A stretch of 64,000 nt of DNA, taken from the NCBI GenBank assembly GCA_000231825.2, contig JH720293.1, positions 2,666,001-2,730,000 of the forward strand, written 5' to 3'. The translations under genes were made by a program, and so were the position numbers. Shown in pieces: positions 1 to 12,569 of the stretch; position 1 is the stretch's first letter; the number at the start of each line of letters is the position of its first letter. A model generated the notes under the pieces. It was not told the origin of the DNA. It searched no databases and saw nothing but the letters and a program-made list of their open reading frames with translations. Source of the stretch: Tetrahymena elliotti 4EA. Lineage: Eukaryota > Ciliophora > Oligohymenophorea > Hymenostomatida > Tetrahymenidae.

Positions 1-3000
1 TAAGCTTGTTAGCTTTGTTAATTATTTGTATTATTCTATACTTATTATGATTATGGTTGACCCTATTCGTTAGTCTAATTAGAATTTTACTCTTAAAAGT
101 TTGAATAATTGGCAGAAAAATTTTAAATAAATCCACTTCTTCCAGATTGCTGATGTGATTTACGTAAATTTTACTTATTCCTATAGAGTTTAGCTTTTGA
201 AGATGAATTTGGACTCTAATTCTTAGCAGATTTTTATTTTACATTTAAGCTCTTCTATTCGCAAAGCTTAGAAAGTACTTCTTAGAAAAGAGGAATGGAT
301 TTAAATGAGTAAAATCTTGACCAGAATTCTTCAACACTTACTTTTATTTTTTTTATCTTTTTCTCTGCTATGGAAGGTAATTAGTTTTGAGATTAATCAG
401 ATTTCAGCAACTAACTTATTAATTAAGATTAGGATTACTATAAAGCAGAAGATGTTTTTTGTTGTTTTTATGGTGAAGCTGACTTTATCTATTATGTTTG
501 AGATGATTATTATGGCTAAGCTTACTTACTTTCTGTAGTATTGTTTGGTTCATTAAGACAGTCAAAGATAGATTCTTCTTTGTTGAATTTGCTCTTTATA
601 GATTTATCCTTCTTCAAGTAAGAGTCTTCAGAAATAGTTTTTTTATTTAAATCTTTTTTGTTGCGTTTTTGTTTTTTAGATGAATTAGATGAAGGATTTT
701 TATACATTAGAGTTTATTGGTGTACGCACTATTCATAGAAGAAATATTTAATTTTGGATTCATAATTTGCCAAAGCCATAGTAGGATCTTAAGTAATATT
801 AGTTAGGAAAACATTTAATTTTTCAATAATAAGATCTATTTGATCTGTCTATATTCTCATTTTGAGGAGCTCATAAATACCTTTTTCTTAAATGAACTAA
901 TTCAAATATTACTTATTAGATTCTGAGTATTATTTAATTGTGTCTAAAATAAATGTCAAAATAGATATATTTATCAAGCTTTAGTTGTAGTAATCATACT
1001 ATTCATTACTGAAATGAAGCAAGCTAACAAACATGGAAATGACTTCTTTTTCATAGTTTGTGATGATTTTCTAGCTTTCATTTAATTATTTTAATTTTTC
1101 TAAATGCTTCTTTTCTTCATCAACAATTTATTCTTATTTTTATTTCTTTTGAGGAGATTTCTTAATATTTGAATTATCATTTGTGGTTTCTTTGGTTGCT
1201 GCTTGTTGCTACTTTTTAGATTTTTTATTTTTTTTCTTTCTTTTATTTTTATTTGTTTTTTTCTTTGAGTCCTAGTTTTATAATTTTTCAGCCTATTGAG
1301 TTTCTTCTTAAACTTCAATAATCATTTTTGATGAATCTTCTGATTTATTAGCAGACTATGTCTTTGATGTTATTATTGAGTAAGCTTAGTTCTTTTTTCT
1401 CAAATTCTCTAATAATTATTCTTCTTTTTCAATATCTTTTTTTAAGTTTGATTTAAATTTTTAATTCATTGAGTTAATCTTTTAAATAAGATGGCATTAA
1501 TTCTTGATAAAGAATGTAAAAGCATCATACGAAGTTTGCTTATGATATTCCTTATCTTCTCCTTTTTTTATTGAGTTGAAAATATTTTATCCATTTGAGA
1601 AGAAGTGTTTTGCCATTTTAATAAATTCAAAGCCAATCTAGTAACTTTCATTTCCTTCTTTCCATTTTATCTCAAGCTCTTCTTGACTTAATAGCTAAAT
1701 AGTAAATAACTTATTTTCTACGTTTGATGATTCTTCTCCACTTGCACCTTCTTTTGAATTAGTTTGTTGTGTGCTTGTATTTTGAGTTGCATCAATATTT
1801 TCACTTTTATTGTTTTTATTGGGTTTTATTTAAGAATCAATAGTTTGTTGTTTTTAATTAGAGATATCCTTGTATGAATAAAATCCAAACTTTTCAGCAA
1901 ATGGCATGATTGAATTAATTAATTCAAGCTTATATAAGCTATTAGAATCAAGTTTAGAAGGGACATGAAGAAGTTCATTGTTACGTAGTTTAGCAATAGT
2001 TTCTTTAGTTCCTTTGAAGGGATTCTTGAACTTGAAATCCTTAAAGATTTTAGAAATAAGGAGATTGAGAGAAGCAAAAACTACATAAGAAATTCTATTA
2101 TGGCTTGCTTAAACTTATTAAAATTGAGTGTGTAAGTAGTCATCACTCCATGAAGCTATTTGCTATTTAAATTGATTAATTTATTCTATTTTTTGCTAGT
2201 CTTTTTCCTACTTTTATACCTAATTTGGCTATGAACTAGGATTAGGAATATTCTCCATTAAACCTTATCTGCTCATTCTACCATTCATGAATCTATTTTA
2301 AGGTATTCTATGTCTTCCTGGATGGTCATTAAAAGCTTATTCTAATAATTAATTTCTTTATCTTTAGCCATCTAATTAAGAAGATACATTACCAAAAAAG
2401 GAATTAATAAACATTGGGGGATTCATCTAAAACAACCCAATTGCACCTTATTCTTATCTGGGGTTAGAAGGAACACTTAATCCTTGACTAGGTATATTTC
2501 TTAAAGCTGAATGATAGCGTACAGGATTTTATTGAGGACTTTCACTTCCTTGATCTACTGAAATTTAGGAAGGCTAAGTTCCATCATTAGCCCTTGATTA
2601 GGTAATACCAGCTGATTGGCCTCTTCTAGATCTTCTTGAACTTTCTTCAGAGACTTTGGTTTCTTCTATTTCCATAGTTTATTATTTTTTCTTTTCATGT
2701 TGCTATGCTTCTTTGATTTTAACAATAGTTGTCTTGATAAAATCGATATCAACCAATTCCTTTCTCATAAGGAGAGCAAGAATCTAGTCTGAATGATTCT
2801 TAAAACAGAACAACTCACGAAGTAGATATGAACACATTTCTTCTGCATCATTTTTAACTTTTAAAAAGAAATCTTCTTTTTTAATTTTAGAAAAATGTTC
2901 AATCTATTCCTATTCATTATTAGCTGGTGTATCATTCTTGCTTTCTCCTTGAGAAGCATACATCTTGCTTAAATTATCTTTATTATCAAGAATATAGCCA

Positions 3001-6000
3001 GTAAAGTGGTCTAAGAAATCACTAACATTACCAAGAAGCTACTTTTCTCTTCTAAATTCTTTGAGGGCAAATTAAAAGAATTCTAATTTTAATTTACAAA
3101 AGATAAAAATATTATTTTTGGGTTTAAATATAAATAAAATTTACCTTTAGGCTAGTCTGTAATAGTTTCACTCAAATTGTTGTATAAATCATCAGAAAGT
3201 TAATTTAAATCAGCTTTTTCATTTTTCTCACTTTCATTGAATTTTTTGAAATTTTAGTATCTTGGAAGAATTTATAATTCAATATGAGTTATTAAAAAAT
3301 CAATTAAGGTACTGTAGTATCTATTTTTAGAAGGGAATTTTATAGATTTTATAATAAGTTATTAGCTCTTAATTTATTCATAATTCCAACCATATATACC
3401 TTATCTGATATCTTCTCTGAATTCTTCTTTTTATTCTTTTTTGAAATTTAAGTTAAATTAAATCTATAAAGAAATCAATTTGAAAAAGTATTCTAATTTG
3501 AAGTTTATTGTTTCTAAACAATGATCGATGCTATTTGAAAGTAAAGTTTGGTATTTTCTATAATAAGTCTGGTTTTCTTTTAATAAATTTTATAATTCGT
3601 CAGTGTCTTTTTAGCTTTTAATTAAGCTCTTCAATTCAATTTATTACCATATTTCAGTGAATTTTCTGGCAATTTCAACAACTTTTCCAATAGAACCTTA
3701 TTTTTGCAAATCATTTAAAATCATATAATTCATTAATTTGGATTCTTTCATGAAGATTTAAAGTATCTAAGTCAGCATAACTAATGATCCAGCAAGAGAA
3801 CTGAAAATTTCAAGCTTTTAATATTAAAATAATAATAATAATTATTAATAATTGATTTATAGTTAAAAAAAATTACTGTTTTCATGTCATATTTTTCAAG
3901 AATCTTAATATCAATCAAAGTTGTATCTATATTGTTAATTGTGAGAGTAATTAATCTGAGTACATCTTTCTTATTATCTAACATAATTTAATGGTTATTT
4001 TCTAAGTCTACTGTTTAGCTGTAGTTTTGATAGACAAGCTTAAGTATGGTATAAAAAATAATATTTTGATAGCTGTAGTGATTTACATGGTTTTTAAATG
4101 AAAGAATATTTTCTTTGAAGTAAAGTTTGAATTCCTTCAATTCATTTTCCAAATTATTTTGTTCATGCTTTAAGCTTTCGTTATCTTATTCTAATTATTT
4201 ACGAAGATTATATGCTTAGTCTTGTAAGTAAGTGATTCTCTATTTAACAAAAGAGAATTACTCATAAAATCTCTAATTAAATGTTATTGGGAATAGACAT
4301 GATATTCTTTAAACAAATCCTTGATAATTAAACATTTAAGAAGTAATTCTTAATGACCTGAAAGTATTTATCATGGCATCAAAAAATTAAAGTTATTAAT
4401 ACAATTTAATCTATTTATAGTATTAAACATCCTTATTTTCTTTTATTAATTTTATAAAATTTTTTTATGTTAAATCATTAACAAGCTCTAAATTTAATGA
4501 AGTCACATCTTCAATTTTTTTACCTAAGAGTTCTTCAATTTTTTATATGTTAACATCAAGTACTCTATTAATTTTATTTTTCTCAACTTCATTTTTGGGG
4601 TCTAACTTATTATAAATAGCTTTGCATGTTGTTTTTACTGAAAAAAATGGGGTTTTATGGGTAGTACGCTAAGGTATAAGGAATAAAAAGGGGAACTATA
4701 ATATTTCTAAATAGTTAAGAAGGCATTCTCCAGCATATTTATTCTTAGAATCTGGATAAACATTTTCAATACCTGTTATAAGCTTCTCTATTAATTTACA
4801 GACATTGTAAATCTAATAACAAATAACACTTTTGTAGCTAAAGTTAATATCTTCCTAAGCAATATTTTAGCCATCTTCACTTTTTTCTAAGTTAATGTAT
4901 CTTTCAATTTGGTTTGTGTATGTGATACATTTTTTACGTAAATTAGTTAAGAGATCATTCAATTTTTCATAAATAATTTCTACAACTTCTTTAATATTAT
5001 TATAATAATTTTAGATGGCCTCTATAACTGTACTTAAGGTGTAGGCATAAAACTCTTCAGCATAATTATCATCTATAAACACATCAAAGATTTTTTGTAG
5101 TAATTATGATTCCATGATTTCTGCTCTACCTTATTCCTATATTTTGTTTAAATTAATATTAATAAAATATAATTTCAATAAATTAAAATTACCTTGAGAG
5201 ATATGTGATATAAAAAGTAAATTATTTAAGAAATAGATTTAGTATCATGAGGTAATTCAAGTACTTGTAAGGCTTTAATAGATTTTTAAACAATCTTTTC
5301 TTCAAGGAGCTTTTCAATTAAGTTAGGGTTTTCTTTATTAATGTTACTGAGAAGATGAACTGTTTCTATCAACAATATTTTCTCAGTTTCTTCACGGACT
5401 GTAGTAGGGTTTGGAGGTAAAGGATTGAAGCTCTCTTCTTCACTATATCCTTTAATTATTCTATCAATGCAATTTCCAAGGATAATAAAAAATTTAGGAC
5501 ACTCTGTTAATTATTTTGCTAATTGAGGGGTTATTCTTCTTGATCTTTTACTGCTATTTTCAAAAATTTAATTTACTATTCTTAAAAGCTATCCAAGGAA
5601 AATGTCATATTGCTTTTGAGAAATTGGAGACCACTTTCCATCTATCCATTAAAATTTAGGCTTTTGGTCTAAATAGTATTCAATTTTATCAAGTATTTTA
5701 TAAAGAATTTTATATTCTCTTGAAATATCTTCAATCTAAATCATGAGTGAAAGAGAGTGGATTGCTTTACGTATTTACTTTAAATTATAAGTCAAGTATT
5801 CTTTATGGAAGGGAATTTGAACAAAATTCATGGAAAAAGGAGTAACTTCCTAAAAGCTTTATCCTTGGTTATCAGGATTTTTTAAAAGGGTATTTACAAA
5901 AGTTAAAGCATAATCAATAAACTTAGAATTTAGCAATGTTGTTTCCTAGACTGTTTATCCTTTACAAACTATTTTGTATTTATGATAAGTTCTAAATCTT

Positions 6001-8254
6001 ATATCTTCTTTTTCAACAATCATTTTATCTTAATCACTCTCAATCTCCATCTACTAATTAGGTGCTTAAATTTCTTAAATTTCTAAATTTGAACAATCTG
6101 TATAAATTTTAATAATCAAGCTGTCTGAATATTTAGTAAGATAATCTTCAGTAAATTTTTTCAATTAGCTCTACTCTTTAATAATTACCAGCATGAATTT
6201 AATAACATCAGCATGTAGCTTAGGGTCAAGTCTAAGATGAATTAAATCTGTTACTTGCTTAGGGAAAGATTTTTAAAACTTTTCAAAGGAAAGCTGCTAG
6301 TCAGTAAAAATTGATTGCATGTGCTTCTTTGTAACTTTCATCAAAAAACCTTTTAGAATAATTAAGACAAAAATAAATAAATATATTAAATTCTTTTTAA
6401 AAATGTCTTCATCCAAAAAAAATTTAATTTAATTTCCAAATAATAATTTCGATTGAGACATAAAAATTGAAACAAAACCATTTTATTATAAAAAAAAATT
6501 AAATTTAAAAAATAAAAGGAAAAAGATATTTCAATAATGTGTAAAATTAATAAAGTTTGTTGAATTCTGTTTAATTTATTAAAATTTTGAATTGAGAGGG
6601 AAATGAGAAATGTTTAAAACTCTTTTATTTTACTCAAAACAAATTGAATGGAAAAATTGTTTACTTAAAATTTATACAGAAAGAAGAAACATTTTTGCAA
6701 TTTCGGTTCTCGATTCTCGACATCTTAAATTTTTAAGAATAACAAGTCTCTCTTTAATACCTCCAAATAAGCATATTTAATCATCTAATTATTTTCCAAT
6801 ATTATCAAAGTAGATTTTCTTTACGTTTTAGTATAAAGTCAATGAATCATCATATTTAAGCTCAAATGTAATTATTTTGTCCCCTTATAATTTTTGGAGA
6901 ATTGGCTTTATAGATAAACTATTAAGTGGCTTTGTATTTATTGAGTTTTCAATGTACTCGAAATGTTTTGCTTTATTTAATAGCTCATCCCAATTTTATT
7001 CTTACTATTCTTAGAAAATTTTAATCAATTTTTATTCTAAATCAGTAGCATCTTCAAATTCAACTTCAGTTAGCTAAGAATTATCACTAGTTCCTTCAGT
7101 TGTTAACTTCTAATCAATAATAGTACTTTCTTACTCATTAATTTCTTTTTAAATTTATTGTGTTTTATCAAAATCAAGAATACCAGCTGCCTTGTATTTA
7201 GGATTATAAATCATTTCCAATTTATAGTATCTTTCATCATCAAATTTAAATAATCCTGATAGTTCTGTGTATCCATCATTAAAGGAATTAATATGATGAA
7301 TGTAGTAGCGAACAAAAAAGCTCATCTAATCTATTTATTACTACTTTAAATAAATGAGTTCTTGCTTTGGGGATCCTTCTTCAATAACTACTATAAGTAA
7401 CAAGATATATAAAGCACATCTCTTTATCTTTAAAGAATCACTCCAATTTAAAATATCTAAGATTCTATCTAGCTATCTATACAAAAATTTATACTAATCC
7501 TTTTTAAGCAATTTAGATTCAATCTCCAATATTTTTAAAATCTAAGCATCAGCCTATTATTTTTATTCTTTTGTCACAGGTATGCAATCTGGCACTTATT
7601 TTCCTTCTCTTGAAACCTAAAATACCGATTCATCATGCATTTTTCCTTATTGATCTTTTTATTATGCTTGCTATTATGATTCAGTGGTAGTTGTTGATTA
7701 CTTCTAAGAACTACTAAAATTTTGATCCTAAAGATTTTGATTGATGATATCTTATTTGTATTCATTTCCAACTTCATATCTTTTGATTACTTCTATACTA
7801 TCTTCTAATAACTAATCCAAACGGTCTAAGAAGAAAGCGATATGATCACTTTCAACTGTTCTATATATCCCCTTCTTTTCAACAATTGAATCTATATTCT
7901 ACCAAAACTGTTCTAAGCTCTAACTTTTCAAATGGTCAAATAAAGCTTCATCTTCAGCCTATTTGAATAAAATAACAACTTTGAATTTATTTTTTCTTAT
8001 GGCATTTTTATTTAAATAAAAGGATTAATTGCCTTTTTTATTTTTTGCTGCTTTAAAAAAATATTTAAAATTGATATAAACTAGTGAAATAAATAGACAG
8101 ATGCATGTATGTACTTGTTACAAAATAATTTCACAAACGAAAAGGCTATATATAAGAGCGAATTAAAAATTTATAAAGTTTGAAATCTAATTTATCATAC
8201 CAACGCAAAAGAAATCCTCTTAAACTCCTTAACGATGACTTCTGGGATTTTCAT
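1..8254 (-). CDS. HUWE1/TOM1/UPL1-like HECT E3 ubiquitin ligase, N-terminal ~2,500 residues (3' end outside window)
   Basis: Six exons join in consistent phase: 8254-8201, 7958-6665, 6349-5193, 5136-3877, 3814-3145 and 3082 to the window edge, about 2,505 codons with only TGA avoided. The start is MKIPEVIVKEF, followed by a GTATGA donor. Residues ~19-450 resemble the DUF908 helical repeats that open HUWE1, yeast Tom1 and plant UPL1, including a FLDRLDQLLED segment and a block ending in AKMFLLSVQILS. About residue 680 there is a Trp-rich stretch (FQWIDGKWSP) that recalls the WWE region. Later parts are HEAT/ARM-like helices, then Gln/Ser/Lys-rich linkers from ~1,500 onward. In the known family the catalytic HECT domain is C-terminal; here it would lie beyond base 1, so activity cannot be judged. 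The coding model is strong; the family call is by pattern recognition and moderate. It could instead be another giant helical-repeat protein. Confidence 0.6.
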
Positions 8255-9901
8255 AACTAGATTTTTTTGCTGCCTATAATAAATAAATGAGTTTTAATTC
8301 TTCTTTGCTTGCTTTTATTTGCTATATATTCTTGAGATATTATTATTTATTACTATTTATTAAGTTTTTTCTTTTTCTTATTATCTTCCTATCTTTATGA
8401 ATTATTTTCACTCTCACTCTATTTATCAAACTATAGAATAAAAAATAAATTTATATAATAAAATTTTACAGCAATTAATCTATCTTTTATTTATCAGCTA
8501 ATAATTCATTCTTTCATATTCATTTTTTCTGATTTTTCCTTTATTTTAATAATCTCGATCACTTTATTCTTATCAAAATTTCAATTAATCAGATTTTAAT
8601 AATCAAAAAAAATACATTTTTTACAGCACCAACATATTTTTAAATAAATTTAAAGATTATATCAGTAAAATCAATTTAGTAGTCTAAATTTTAAAGCTAA
8701 TTTGTCTATCAAAAATTTTGCTTATTCTTTTCAAAATTTTAAAAATATTAGACACTCCTCATTTCTACAATTCTCAAATAATAATAATTTTTTCTTGATA
8801 CCAATAAATATTTAAATATTTGTGCTTACTAAGTTAAAATATTTAATAATTATAATAAACAGTCATAAATGCATTTTTAAATGATATTGACACAATTTTA
8901 TTTTATTTTTTAAATTTTATGAACTTTCCAAGAAAAAACTTCTTTTTATTTTTGCTAAGATAAAATCTAATCAACAATTTCAATGTTTTATTTGAAATTT
9001 TTTAGATTTATATTTATCAAATCTACCTTGTGACCAAACTAATTTATGTTATTATTCAATTATTTAATTAATTAAAAGTTAATATATAATTTGATTTAAT
9101 AAGAATCAATTTATTAAGCAATAAAACATTTTTATCAAAATTCACACAATTTTGTTTTAAATTTTTGTATAATTTAAATAAAATTATATTATTATTTTTA
9201 TCTGATTTCTTATTTAAATAATCATGCTTACAATACTAAAATTTCGTTGACTTTTTGATAGTAGCTTAATATAGGATTATAAAGTTTTATCAAGTTTTAT
9301 TTTTGAAAAAGATCTGACTAGTAACAAAAATTGTTATGTCATACATGAATATTTAAGAAATGAAATAATATTTTTCCTTTAGAATGTTAAATAATACTAA
9401 AAATTCCTAAAAAAATATATAATTATATTTTATATTCAAAATACCTGTAGATTTTTTTAATCACTTAATATTTTATAAAAATGTTTTGTTTAGAATAGTT
9501 ATTTTGCACCAATTTTTTTTGCTCTTTAAAGAAAATTTGAATATCTAAAGTATAAATTTGTGAATATAATTGAAAGATAGATAGATTTTTAGATTAGAGT
9601 AGCTCATCCTATTCCAAATTAATCAGATTAAAAAAAAAAAAGTAATTAATTTCTTCTATTATATATAAAAAATTAATAAAACTATCAATATTTGATTAAA
9701 TCTGAAAATCTAATAATCATTCTGATCTAATTTATATTAACTTATGTGGCTCCTGCAACAGTGTAATTTATTTTATAGATAATTTAAATCCAATAAATTT
9801 TTAAGTTTTACATAATAATAATAATTTAAAATAAAAAAATTAAATAAAAAATAAATCAAAAGTTAATAATAAAAGCATTTACCCAAAAATTTTTATCACA
9901 A
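8255..9901. other. Intergenic, divergent promoter region
   Basis: Very AT-rich spacer between the divergent HECT-like gene and the VWA-E2 gene, so it should hold both promoters. Open frames here are short and lack coding-like composition. I see no RNA gene or repeat. Confidence 0.6.
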
Positions 9902-11638
9902 ATGGATCAAGAAGCAGAAGTTATAGTATCAAGCTCTGAAGCTTCAACTTTTATCATTAAGGCTTAGATAAATGAATTTAAATTTAAGTATCAAGTTAAG
10001 GACCCTTAATAAAAGATATAGCAATTAAGATTCGATCTGATAGATCACTTAAAGAAATTGAATTATAATCTCTAAGACGAAGCTTATAGTTCTTACTGTC
10101 TCTCTGATGATTAAGAGTTTGTTCTTTCTGAAGAAGATACTGTTTCTAGCCTTATAACTCATAACGATCTCATCAAGATGATACCTAAAGTGAATTAGGA
10201 ATAAAATTAACAACAACAAGTTTAGTAATAGTAAGAGGAAGACCCAAAAGAAGCTATTGTCATTTTATATGATATTTCAGGTTCAATGGGCTCAACTTTT
10301 TATAATGAATAAGGGTTACCAAGGATAGGAGCTGTTAATGCATTTTTCTCTGCATTTGCAGATAAAACACTTGCTATGGAGTATCACCATGTAGTCTCTC
10401 TATTTTGGTTTGATAGTATTATAGAAAAAAAATGTGAATTCATAAGAGATATGAATACTTTCATTAAATTGGTAGATGATGCTAGCCCAAGAGGTGGTAC
10501 TCGTCTCTATGACTCATTGGTAGAAGGTGTTAACAGTTTGATAGAGTATAAGAAAAAACATCCTAACACAATTCTTCGTATGATTGCTCTTACTGATGGT
10601 GAAGACAATGAGTCTAAATATAAGCCCGGTGAAGTTGCTGCCTTAATTTTAAAGAATCGCATTATATTAGATTCATTTGTTGTAAGCTAATAGAGTTTAC
10701 AATTAAAGGCTATAACACATGCTAGTGGTGGAAGATGTTATTGTCCAGCAACTATTGTTGATGGTTTAAAGCTTTTTGAAATTGAAACAATCCTTTCAGT
10801 CCGTGCCAGAGATATAAATTTTGAAGATTTTTACTCAAAAAGTATTTAACAATGTGATACAGATTAAATGATTAATCTAGATAGATTCTAATCTCTTCCA
10901 TTTGATACAGAAGGTATCTAAGTTAATTATGATAAGCAAATACAACAACCAGTTGCAGATATTAGCAATATTATTGCTAAATACTCTAAAATTGCTAACA
11001 ATGCAATATAAGCATCATCAAATAATTCTAATTCAGGAGCCAATGTTTAATAATAAGGACCTAGTTAGGCTGTATTAAAAAGAATAGTCAAAGAACTAGA
11101 AATAATTTAAAAGGAATCAGATCCAAATTTTAAAGCAAAGGTTTTCCCTGCTGAAAATGATATTACAAATTGGAAGGTCTTGTTGATTGGACCTGAAGGA
11201 ACGACATACAACTATGGTGTCTTTATGGTTTATGTTACTTTCCCTAATGACTATCCATTTAAACCTCCTCGTGTTCGTTTTGTTACTCCAATTTATCACC
11301 CTAATATTAGCTCTTAAGGTCATATGTGCTTGGATATTCTTAAAGATTAATGGTCTCCTGCCTTAACCATCTAAAAATCATTAAATAGCTTCTTATCTTT
11401 GATGTAAAATCCTAATCCTGATGATGCACTTGATAGCTGTATTGCTGCTTAATATACAGATGACATAAATGTCTTTAAATAAAAGTGTCTTGATCATATT
11501 AAGTAGTTTGCTAATAAATCAACAGATTAATTGATGGTTGACATAATGGGAACTTCATTAGATGTAAACAGTGAGTTTTATATTAAGACTCATGCTGATC
11601 TAACATAATGGTTAAATTAAAATAAAGCCAAATTTTGA
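9902..11638 (+). CDS. VWA domain - ubiquitin-conjugating enzyme (E2) fusion protein
   Basis: One uninterrupted frame of 578 residues ending in TGA. Residues ~15-100 form a small acidic region that may be ubiquitin-like or PB1-like (inference). Residues ~118-290 are a von Willebrand A domain with a complete-looking MIDAS: DISGS (D124, S126, S128), T200 in GGTRLYD and D232 in TDGED. After a Gln/Asn/Ser linker, residues ~395-545 are a full UBC fold: PEGTTYNYGVF, FPNDYPFKPPRV, the HPN motif (H466) and catalytic C476 ten residues later in HMCLDIL, then QWSPALTI. The E2 half is closest in appearance to the UBC4/UbcH5 class, so it should accept ubiquitin from E1 and work with RING or HECT E3s. The VWA part may bind a partner through a metal ion. 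No intron is needed, unlike most neighbours. Confidence 0.9.
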
Positions 11639-12569
11639 AAATTTTGTTATCACTTATTCGACTATAAATTTATAATTATTTTTATGTGATAAAATACTCT
11701 TGTAAAGTTATTCAAATTATTTAATAAAACCATTTTTTTATCATTTCTTTTCCATTTAATTTAAATTTATCTGAATTAAATTCTTCACAAATAATTAAAA
11801 ATTACATCAAAATTTATATTAAAATACATTGTTATTTATTGAAAAAAATTTTTAATTCAATAAAAAAGAATTAACTTTTAATTTCAATAATTTTTTAATT
11901 TGAATCGAATATAAAAATAAATTTAAATAAAATATTTTAAAAATTTTAATCTAATATTCAAGCTTTAAAGATTTAAATCACTATTGAATAATTTAATTTT
12001 TAATAGAATTAAAGGTTTTTATAAATTAAAACTTAAATAATTTACTGATTCATAATTTTTTTATTTATTTTTTTTGAAAAAACTAAATAAATCATTTTTC
12101 AAATGATAAAAATTATTTTAATTTAATTAAGGTTTGATAAATATTAACAGAAATATCAACATTTTCAATAGCAAGCTAATAAGTTAGTAAAATAATTTAG
12201 GTTTAATTAATAATATATCTTTCTAAATAAAATTTGAAATAATTAATTGTCTATCCTAATCATCAGAATTCAATAAAATAAAAATTAAAAAATGAGTTGA
12301 TATCTTTCAGGTTTCGCGGTAAAGAACATAATCGTATTTTATTCAGAATTTGATATTTACTTGCCTATTAGATTTTAGTTAAAGAGGAAACATTAATAAT
12401 TTAGAAATAATTTATACATTTTTTAATTTTTATATTTACAAAGACTAAATCAAATTTTATTTAATTAAAATAGCTTTATTAATAAATTTGAATGAGTTAT
12501 CTATAAAAAATTAATTAGCTAAAAAATCAAGTAGCAATTGAATAGAATATTGAATAAAACAAAGACAAG
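11639..12569. other. Intergenic spacer
   Basis: AT-rich DNA between two genes in the same direction. Contains the 3' flank of the VWA-E2 gene and the 5' flank of the CHFR-like gene. An in-frame upstream ATG for the latter lies at 12492, directly after a TGA. Confidence 0.55.

Noticed and set aside
3815..3876. ATT/AAT microsatellite-like run
   Set aside because: It lies inside an intron of the HECT-like gene; short AT repeats are routine in introns here.
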